64,000 bases of DNA, taken from positions 151,468,945 to 151,532,944 of the forward strand of contig CM043950.1 in the NCBI GenBank assembly GCA_014529385.2. The letters run 5' to 3'. The position numbers were made by a program, and so were the translations under genes. Source of the DNA: Adiantum capillus-veneris (lineage: Eukaryota > Streptophyta > Polypodiopsida > Polypodiales > Pteridaceae). Below the pieces are notes generated by a model that saw only the letters and a program-made list of their open reading frames with translations, was not told the DNA's origin and did no database searches. Of this stretch, positions 56,908 through 64,000 are shown piece after piece. Within the stretch, counting starts at the first letter, position 1. Every line of letters starts with the position of its first letter.

Positions 56908-57771
56908 CTAATGCTCATGGCCCAAATGACGAGCAAGCTGCATATCCTTGGGCATAATCGTTACATGCTTTCCATGGATGGCACATAGGTTCACATCCTC
57001 GAATATGCTAGTTAGATATTGCTCTGCTGCGTCTTGGACTGCCTCTATGGCCACGGCGCCCATCCGAAACTCAGTGTTGTACATTTGCAAGACCTCCCTG
57101 CAAAGCCTTGCAAAAGGGGCCCTCCAAATCAAGAGCTCAGTGCTCTTCTGATAGAGGCAAATCTTCGTAAATGCACGACTGCGCTTTCGCACCTTCTGAG
57201 GTTGACAGGGAGGTGCATTTGTTGCATGAGTTGGGGTAGCTTGCTTCCTCTTCTTGTAGACAATGCTCTTTCTCTTTTTCGGCCACACCGGCACCTCCAA
57301 CAACTCATATTTCGAGTCCACCCACTCTTCATCTGATTCATTCTCTTCACTATTGTGCGGATGTGATGGTGTGGGTCCACTCCCTTTAGGGAGTGTCTTA
57401 CCCCCAATAGACATGTGAGTGGCATAAGTTTGTATTTCGACGCCAACCCATCGGGGATCATCATCCATTTGCGTCTCTTCGGAGCCTTCTGACTATTGTT
57501 CGTGGTTATGTCTTTCTTTGCCTTGGTCGCTCTTATCCGCCGTGTTGCCCTCAAAATCATTGGAGTCTGATGAATAGACAACAAGGCGATGCTTCCTTCT
57601 CTCTTTTCCTACTGTAGAGGACCGACCATGTTGATTTGAAGCTCCAGCTTCTTCTGTGTGGAGCTCACCTTGAACTTGTGAAGTTCCAGCTTCTTTTGCT
57701 ATAGCTGGGATTCGTTGGCCATCCGGGCCCTCTAGATATTCAATCCTTGCTATTTGTTTTGTTCTTGCCAT
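56908..57771 (-). pseudogene. Divergent histone H3-like gene with long N-terminal extension (one TAG)
   Basis: ATG 57771 opens MARTKQIAR, the H3 tail start (residues 1-8, with T6 to I), but K9 is replaced by I. About 195 novel residues follow, with acidic patches and a basic KKRKSIVYKKRK stretch. Residues 207-287 form an H3 fold: YQKSTELLI, PFARLCREV, IFEDVNLCAIHGK and VTIMPKDMQLAR. By hand this aligns with canonical H3 from Y54 without gaps at about 58% identity; K56, K115 and K122 are kept and K79 is N. Loop 1 has no extension, unlike most CENH3. Codon 93 (57495-57493) is TAG, so it is a recent pseudogene, a read-through gene, or has an unseen intron. Histone H3 pairs with H4 in nucleosomes. 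Confidence 0.82.
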
Positions 57772-57879
57772 GGTAGCACCTAGTATGGAAAATGATAAAA
57801 TGAGCGCCTTCAACCTTTAAATAGGGGTTTTTGGGATTTGGGCCCTTCCACACTATGCATCCAATTAAGTGAAAAACTC

Positions 57880-58623
57880 AAATAAACCAATTGAATTTAA
57901 GAAGTAAACCTGGATCATGCGGGCGGCTGCGTGACACCCAAACGTTGTCATTTCGATCCTTTGTTGCGCGCCAAGCCTCATGGCCCAAGGCTGCTCGCGA
58001 GCATTTCCACTTCTCAGATGTTGTAGTATGGGGGGCCTTATGTAACTGCTTTTCTAACATCGACTCTCTTGCCTTCTCAATAGTGCGAGTTCTCCCAAAG
58101 GTGTGCCAATAAACATCTCTTGGAGGTAGTTGGAGTGTGAACCACCACCACCATGCCGAGTAGTCTTGAAGTAGACTCCTTTTGCTAGATAGTGGGACTT
58201 CTCCATGCTTTGTGTACTCCATATATCAAGCGAGCCATAGCGGTCCATGCAGTATGCATCATGTGCATAGAGAATGTGCTAAAACAACCGAAAAGGAGAT
58301 AAGCCAATAGAAAAGTTGCATTCTCAAACATTAAATCCGTTAAAAAAAACCATGTAGTGTGTAATCTTTCTTTCAGACCATCCGTCCTTAGCGGACTTTG
58401 TGAACTCATAAAGCACCTTCTAATTGAACTCCTCTCGCTGCTCAATGGTGGTGCTTGAAAGATTCATCAATTGCACAACCTTTTGAAAGGATGACCATAC
58501 TAGCTTGCGTTGGTTAGCAACCTCCACATTGGGATCTTTGTCCGTCGTGCATGCACACAAATCTTTCCACAACTCCCATCGCTTCTCACTTGGTAGATCA
58601 AAACTTGCCTTCTGTACCTGCAT
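57880..58623 (-). pseudogene. Unrecognised gene upstream of the H3-like frame
   Basis: On the minus strand: DLPSEKRWELWKDLCACTTD, a TAG near 58421, SAKDGWSERKITHYMVFF, a likely intron (donor AATGTTTGAG, acceptor GTTTTAGCAC, about 58345-58280), then HAYCMDRYGS-type sequence LDIWSTQSMEKSHYLAKG and YFKTTRHGGGG. Frame changes follow to 57880. The Trp/Ser/Thr/Gln-x-Met-Glu-Lys-Ser-His pattern reminds me of uncharacterised transposon-encoded proteins, but I cannot name the family. The end is about 110 bp from the H3-like start, same strand. Confidence 0.4.
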
Positions 58624-58639
58624 TGGAGACTTTTACATA

Positions 58640-58724
58640 ATATAGCGACACGCATAACGAGGTCGTGGATTTTCACATTTAAGTGTTGCATTGCTAGTGT
58701 CACTAATATGAAGGACAACTTGTA

Positions 58725-58755
<31 letters not shown>

Positions 58756-59128
58756 GATAAGTGAGTAGGCAGGGAAAGCTAAATCTCATATTTCTCTTTA
58801 TAATGTAGATGTCACATGAGAGACCACCTGGTGGGGAGCAACTATCTGGCTATTCTTTTGGTTGGCTCACATCTGAGTTGGGCTCCCACCCGGGGTGGAC
58901 ATGGCCTCTAGTGGACCCGAGTCTTGAGGCGGTGAGACGAAGCAAAGAAAGAAAGATTATTTGTGGGTAGTTAACCCTAAACCATGAGTGTTATAGGTTT
59001 AGTTTTGTTAATTATAGGCATGGACGTCCTATACCTATCTACCTAGGTTCCTCCAGCGGTGGTAAATCCAAACCTACAGCGAGCTATCTCTTTACGGGAC
59101 TAGTACCTCTGTTTGACGGCTGCATTGT
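58640..59128. other. Intergenic with TA microsatellite
   Basis: (TA)n at about 58730-58756; otherwise no gene seen. Confidence 0.5.
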
Positions 59129-60055
59129 TTGAATGGTACAATCTGCAGTAGCTTGCGACCTACGATCTTTTTCCACCATCGACCCCATGGGGGATTCAAG
59201 GAGGATCTCCTTACATCCAGAGCCTCGCACGGTCAGTCACTCCCATGGCATTGCAGGGTCCCATGCCACTCCATTCCACTCCTGCTTTGCCAAAGCGCTG
59301 TCGACGCACTTCTTCTAGCCGGTGTGCGTCGACGCTCCTGTCAAGTCAGCGAGCGCTGAGAGAGCCCGGTCATGCATGCTACATTGAGGACGTGTTACAT
59401 GCTATATTTCCAAATGTCCCCGATCAACGTTTTTCTCAACAGTGGTTGGAGGGCTACATAAAAACATTTTTGAGAAACAAGCAGTCCAGTGTATGGCACG
59501 CAATGGCCAACCAAGTTATAGATCCACACAGGAGCTAGCACGGTGGCAACATGGTAGATGCGGAGTGGGAGTGGAAAATGTAACAAAAGAGCAATCAGGC
59601 TGCAACAGGCTCATCGTACAGACAACGCAAAGCTCAGGCCTGACAAACTCCCATGCACTATGGCTCGGGAGGCAAAGCAACATGGAAGGACAAATATGTA
59701 AGATTTATTAAATTACAATGTAAATCGGTGATTGTAAAGAATATAGTTGAGGATTTTTTATTGTTATTGCTAACTTAGGAAAATATCACTCTTAGTCTAC
59801 CAACCAAAGAGATGGTCAAGTTTTAGGAGCGGCATATAGAATTTGAAACTTGGCGATGGTTGTTTGAGAACAACCGCATCTCTAGTGAGCAATTCGACGC
59901 AATGGCTGGATCACTACAAGCGATAAGTTTAAACAAATAATTTTATATCAATTAATGCTGAGTTGTTGATATTTGTTTAATCTAGTTTGGGTTTATGTAG
60001 AGTCAAGGTGATCAAAAGTACGTGCCTATGGAGGAGGAGAAGGAGGAGGATTAGA
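59129..60055 (+). pseudogene. TnpA/Transposase_24-like gene of a second CACTA-like family
   Basis: A Ser/Pro/Arg-rich start, then VLHAIFPNVPDQRFSQQWL and NKQSSVWHAMANQV, matching the DQRFNEDL region of the CACTA-1 second gene, and a following frame with QAATGSSYRQRKAQ and HYGSGGKATWKDKY, like the Transposase_24 core; a last exon-like piece WLFENNRISSEQFDAM ends near 60055. Several frame breaks and intron-like gaps. The right terminus at 60518 supports the assignment. Confidence 0.55.
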
Positions 60056-60254
60056 TGAAAAAATAATTTTCCAAACTTTCATAAAGTCCAAATGTGGCAC
60101 AATGTAGATACAACTGCTTTTATTTTATTTGTAACTTTTTAAAGTAGTTGATCTTCTACACATTAAATTGTCAAGGTAAAGTAAATTCATTTTCATTTTT
60201 TTTTTTTTGTATACTCTTTTGAAAAATAGTTGATGTTTCATTGTTTTATGCAGG

Positions 60255-60410
60255 TCAAAAATAAAGGTGCTCATTTGGGCCACCCAATTTTGGGTGGCCC
60301 AAATGAGAACCTTTATTTTTGAATAGGCATATAGCGGTAATATACGTTATAATATCAGCGGCAAGTCATGCGATAATAGTCGTGGGTATATTCCCACGAC
60401 TATTACCGCA
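60255..60410. repeat. Two strong hairpins
   Basis: 60255-60322 has 32-base arms (TCAAAAATAAAGGTGCTCAT with TTGGGCCACCCA and complement) with one mismatch and a 4-base loop. 60369-60410 has 18-base arms (TGCGATAATAGTCGTGGG and complement) with one mismatch and a short loop. GCGGTAATA units surround them, as expected of subterminal repeats. Confidence 0.8.
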
Positions 60411-60506
60411 TATATTGCTTTTAAACCGCTATCGCATTTTTTGCCACGTAGGCATTTATTCTCCTTTGTTTTTCCACGGCAATGCTTATAGCAGTTGTGG
60501 AATGGT

Positions 60507-60518
60507 CTTCTTATAGTG
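60507..60518 (+). repeat. Candidate right terminus, second CACTA-like family
   Basis: CTTCTTATAGTG is the complement of CACTATAAGAAG, a CACTA-type end differing from CACTACAAGAGG. It lies 460 bp after the TnpA-like gene. The left end was not found. Confidence 0.5.
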
Positions 60519-60559
60519 AGGGTTGTTGGAGTAGGTAGTCACGACAAGGATCTTTAATT

Positions 60560-62130
60560 CCACAAAAAATTATAGGGAAGAAGTAATAATTGCTACACAT
60601 CTCTGCAAGCGTGGATTGAAAGAACAGTCAAAAGCAACGAGTTTGAAGAAGTTCTTGATGCCCTTCACAAACTTGACGTCGTGTTACACAAAATCCTTTT
60701 TTTCCAATCTTTGTGGCTACTAAATATCCTGAAGAAAGATATTAATGTGCTTGTCATTATCTTGGTCGATATGTATGCCAAATATGGTGCACTTGAGAAA
60801 TAACAAAAAGTTCTTGAGGAGATTGTTGTTGCCTCTTCGAATGCATTGATTGGGAGATGTACAAGATCAGGGCCAATAAGTTCTAAGCCATTTTCAACGG
60901 ATGCAAAGCATTGAGTTGCATTGGTCGCAAGATACACACAATGAAAGCGGGGCCAATTGTGACGAAAAGTGCTTGAGGAGCTTCTTGGTCATAAATGTCC
61001 TCTCTTAGAACACAACAAGAGCAGAGCCAAATGTGGTGTGCTTCAAAAAGCACAGAAAGTGTTTGAGGAGCTTCATGGTCGAAAATGTCATCTCTTTGAA
61101 TGCAATATGCACAAAATATGTCATGCTTGGAACTCCCATGTTCAATATGCATGCCAATTGTGGTGGGCTTGAGAAAGCACAAAAAATGATTGACGAGCTT
61201 AGTGTCCCAAATGCCGCCACTTGGAATGCACTAATTCTGAAATGTACACAACAAGAGCAGGGCCGGAAAGATGTAGGCTATTTTCAACTTCCTATTTGGA
61301 ATGTGGACTGTTGGAATGCATTGATAGCAGGATTTGCCCCACAAGAGAAAGAACTAGTTTGTTTTGAGTAGATATAATCACCTACATATGCATCTTGAAG
61401 ACATGTCGTGCAAAATGATGATATGGGCACAAAAATTCAATATTACATGAGAATATGTGGTGCAGATGAATACAAGCCGCTCCACAAAAAATCTAGAAAA
61501 GAAACAATAATGGCTACACTCTTTGCAAGCGAGGATAGGAAGAGCAATCAAAAGCAACGAGATTAAAGAAGTTCTTGATGACCTTCGCAAACTTGATGTC
61601 GTTCCACAGAGTCATTTTTTTTCAATCTTCGTGGTTGCTGAATATCCTAAAAAAAGATATCGTGCTTGTCATTATCTTGGTCAATATATATGCCAAATAT
61701 GGTGTACTTGAAAAAACACAAAAAGTGCTTGAGGAGCTTATTGTTGCCTCTTCGAATGCATTGATTGGGAGAAGTACAAGAGCAGGGCCAATAAGCCCTA
61801 GGTTGTTTTCACCGGATGCAAAGCATTGAAATGTATCGATCGCCAAATACGCACAATAGGAGAGGGGCGAGTTGTGGAATGTGTGCAAAAAGAGCAGCAC
61901 CAGAAGGCATTGAAAAAAGATGTCGTATTTGGCATTGTCTTATTTGATATGTATGCCAAATGTGGTGCGCTTCAAAGAGCACAAAAAGTGCTTGAGGAGC
62001 TTAATGGTCTAAAATGTCGCCTCTTAGAATGCAGTGATTGCGAGATGTGCGGAACAAGAGCAGCGCAGTCAGGAGTCTGGACTCTTCAAATGCAGTGATT
62101 GTAGGATTCGCCACATGAGAAAGCTCTAGT
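60560..62130 (+). pseudogene. PLS-type pentatricopeptide repeat pseudogene
   Basis: Degenerate repeats recur: VLVIILVDMYAKYGALEK, AKCGVLQKAQKVFEELHGRK, NMHANCGGLEKAQKMIDEL, NAATWNALILKCTQQEQG, WNALIAGFAPQEKELV and FDMYAKCGALQRAQKVLEEL. This is the DMYAKCG / WNALI pattern of plant PLS PPR proteins, which bind organelle RNA and often guide editing. Many stops and frameshifts, and no DYW end. A block of about 340 bp is duplicated (60570-60935 and 61490-61830). Confidence 0.82.
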
Positions 62131-62420
62131 CTGTTTTTAGTAGATGCAATCACCTAAGCATGCATCTTGAAGGCATGTGACTCTACGCCTCCTCTATGCA
62201 CAACAAGAGCATGGCCAGAAAGATGTCATCCTTGGCATTGCCTTGTTCATTCAAGCCCCTAGATTCTCTTATGGAACCCTGAGTTTAGAGAGGGGATATG
62301 ACTTGCGAGAGGTTTGAGACTCATTCACACGATGCCTCTCTAACGTCGAGCGGATTATGAATTGAATAGTGTCGGCTGATGATGACGGGGTACTCCATAT
62401 TTAAAGCAAAGCAAGGGTGA
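62131..62420. other. Upstream region of the secreted-protein frame
   Basis: Degenerate PPR-like scraps to about 62250, then unique sequence; nothing else seen. Confidence 0.4.
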
Positions 62421-62426
62421 GAATAT

Positions 62427-62434
62427 TATAAAAG
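62427..62434 (+). promoter_or_regulatory. TATA box before 62455
   Basis: TATAAAAG lies 21 bp before ATG 62455. Because transcripts usually begin 25-30 bp after the TATA box, the second in-frame ATG (62464) could be the actual start. Confidence 0.5.
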
Positions 62435-62454
62435 AGAAAGTAAGACAAGAGAAG

Positions 62455-63012
62455 ATGGCGAAGATGCCGAGCTTCTGCAGCGTTTGGCTTTTGATAGTGG
62501 TGGCGTTAATATGCAGGGCGACGGAGGGCGGTGTAGAGGGTGCCAGGGAGGGCCCTGCAGAGTTAATGAGCCCTAATTACAACCATTCTCTGCATCATCA
62601 TAATCATCATCGTCATGCGAGGGAAGACCTTGTATTGGACGTTTCGTGCATCAAGGTATTCCAGATCGATCCGGGAGGGTTTTGGGATGGGTTTTACGGA
62701 ACCTGAAGTGACTGCGGGGAGCGTTCGCGTCAAGTGCGGCGGCTGCAGGTCAGCAACGTCCGGCTGGCGTGCTCGGGGCCCGAATGGACGCAAGACCTCC
62801 TGATGGGCGACCGATCTAGCCTCCGCGTAGAGCGCAACGGCCAGTGTCTGGTGGCCTCCGGCCACACGCTCAGCCCCGACTCGAGCACCGGTTTCACCTA
62901 CATGCACTCTCGACTCCCTCTCTCCCCTCTCTCCGCCACCTTCCATTGCCCTGGCCAAGCCTCGGTATCCTCCCTCTCTTCGCCAGCGCCTTCTCCGCTA
63001 GCCATGTACTGA
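62455..63012 (+). pseudogene. Predicted secreted protein, His-rich, one in-frame TGA
   Basis: Starts MAKMPSFCSVWLLIVVALIC, a clear signal peptide with likely cleavage after ATEG. A His-rich stretch (HSLHHHNHHRHA) follows. The frame stops at TGA 62704 but the same frame continues with RRLQVSNVRLACSGPEWTQ, three further Cys and ends at TGA 63010, giving about 185 codons. The stretch is GC-rich compared with its surroundings and has a TATA box, as for a real or recently lost gene. I do not recognise the family; it would act outside the cell or in the wall. Confidence 0.5.
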
Positions 63013-63039
63013 GCTTCATTTGTCCTCTTCCACCTTTCT

Positions 63040-63085
63040 CAATATAACTAGTTATATATGATCATCAGAAGTCCAAACAATTAAA

Positions 63086-63148
<63 letters not shown>

Positions 63149-63214
63149 TCGGAAGTTGTTTCTATATTACAATGTTTCTAGTTATATATGATCATCAGAA
63201 GTCCAAACAATTAG

Positions 63215-63255
<41 letters not shown>

Positions 63256-63320
63256 GTTTCTATATGATCATCAGAAGTCCAAACAATTATAATCTCTCTC
63301 TCTCTCTCAAGTTGTTTCTC
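63040..63320. repeat. Tandem CT-repeat units
   Basis: The unit ATATGATCATCAGAAGTCCAAACAATTA followed by (CT)n and AGTTGTTTCTATAT occurs three times with decreasing (CT)n length; the first copy ends in (GC)n at 63136-63149. Confidence 0.85.
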
Positions 63321-63329
63321 AACATAGCA

Positions 63330-63960
63330 TTGCATCTTATTCTGCAATGCTCTGGGCATAGCTAAATAATCCTTTTTCATTCTAATCTTTAAGAGACCCC
63401 ATGGAAGCGGGGATCCTTTAGAGTGCTGATCAGATATAGCAGCATTCCTAGCTTCCCAAATGAAGGTAAGCATCCAAACTCTAAGCGACATCAAACATAG
63501 ATGTAGACCCTCATCTCCACTTTGCAACATCGCAAAAAGCATCATGTACTTCGAAATCTTGATTTGCCAACAGATTCTACAATAGTCCTGCAGAGATCTC
63601 CACCATTTATTAACTTGCATACAATCCCAATACAAAATATGTTTCAAAGATTCTAGTTTTTGACATCTAATACATTTTCCTTGTGTCACATTCTTCCTTG
63701 CCAGCAGTTTGCATCCCAGTTGGACTCAATTCTATATAACCACCATCACCCCGGGTGTTGAAACCCCCACATCCTGTTGCATCTATCATGGATTTGGCTT
63801 CCCGACACGAGCAATTGATAGAAGATCTTCGTCAAAGAAGACCACCAATTGACCGAAGTATTTGGGAGTTCCCAATCCCAAAACCTTTGAGATGAGTTTT
63901 GATTACATAGAATATGAAGATTGAAGACAATAGTTGACAACAGTGCCCATGGTACTCTAA
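63330..63960 (-). pseudogene. LINE ORF2 3' end with zf-RVT
   Basis: The minus strand reads CIRCQKLESLKHILYWDC, the C-x2-C-x6-H-x4-C type zinc motif after LINE reverse transcriptases, preceded at 63746-63960 by degenerate RT-linker sequence and followed by RVWMLTFIWEARNAAISD. It ends near a CT repeat. No catalytic RT part is in the window. Confidence 0.65.
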
Positions 63961-64000
63961 AGCCATCTCCGAGCTTGAATAATCTCCTAGCAGTGTAACG

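Noticed and set aside
56908-57771. Calling the H3-like gene a centromeric H3 (CENH3)
   Set aside because: The manual alignment has no loop-1 extension and the tail begins ARTKQ, as in canonical H3; CENH3 normally differs in both.
59129-59359. Separate small plus-strand genes
   Set aside because: They read as alternative frames of the Pro/Ser-rich start of the TnpA-like remnant.

Overview
The window looks like transposon-dense nuclear DNA of a land plant. Nearly everything identifiable is a plant-type mobile element: CACTA/EnSpm DNA transposons, Ty3/gypsy and Ty1/copia LTR retrotransposons, LINE remnants and foldback repeats, separated by very long GA/CT, CA and TA microsatellites. Decayed PLS-type pentatricopeptide (PPR) repeats and an HMA-domain fragment also point to a plant. 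The style of the PPR repeats suggests a fern or another large-genome seedless plant, but that is inference. No rRNA gene, intact tRNA gene, CRISPR array or prokaryotic operon was seen.

Layout. 1-21.6 kb: a minus-strand gypsy element (gypsy A) with integrase at 1-427 and 8079-8925, RT at 10.7-11.9 kb, protease and Gag at 12-13.9 kb, leader at 14.2-14.8 and 20.3-20.7 kb, and LTR from 20.7 kb. It is split by a complete CACTA element (CACTA-1, 428-8075, TSD ATT), an inverted CACTA end fragment (CACTA-2, 9.1-10.7 kb) and a complete copia element (Copia-1, 14785-20276, TSD CGGCC). 21.6-22.9 kb: a LINE ORF1-like zinc-knuckle relic. 22.95-44.6 kb: a decayed CACTA derivative (CACTA-3) into which an 18.5-kb LTR element (gypsy B, 25449-43955, TSD ACCAC) has inserted. 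Gypsy B in turn contains a truncated second gypsy element (X), a LINE 3' end, another CACTA end and a GA/TA microsatellite block.

44.6-50.2 kb: an LTR plus PBS of a further element, CACTA and PPR scraps, and an unrecognised plus-strand gene. 50166-55633: Copia-2 (minus, TSD CCTTG), which interrupts a coding exon of that gene. 55.6-56.9 kb: two related foldback hairpins. 56.9-58.7 kb: a minus-strand reading frame for a divergent histone H3 with a roughly 205-residue N-terminal extension, and an unrecognised neighbour gene. 59.1-60.5 kb: remnant of a second CACTA-like family with strong hairpins. 60.5-62.1 kb: PPR pseudogene with an internal duplication. 62.4-63.0 kb: a GC-rich predicted secreted-protein frame. 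63.0-64 kb: CT repeats and a LINE 3' end.

Most element genes carry in-frame stops or frameshifts and are probably not autonomous; CACTA-1's second gene is the best preserved. The most interesting single item is the H3-fold gene at 56908-57771: its start matches the canonical H3 tail at 7 of the first 8 residues after Met, the histone fold aligns to H3 without gaps, but a long novel segment lies between them. Its reading frame is interrupted by one TAG.
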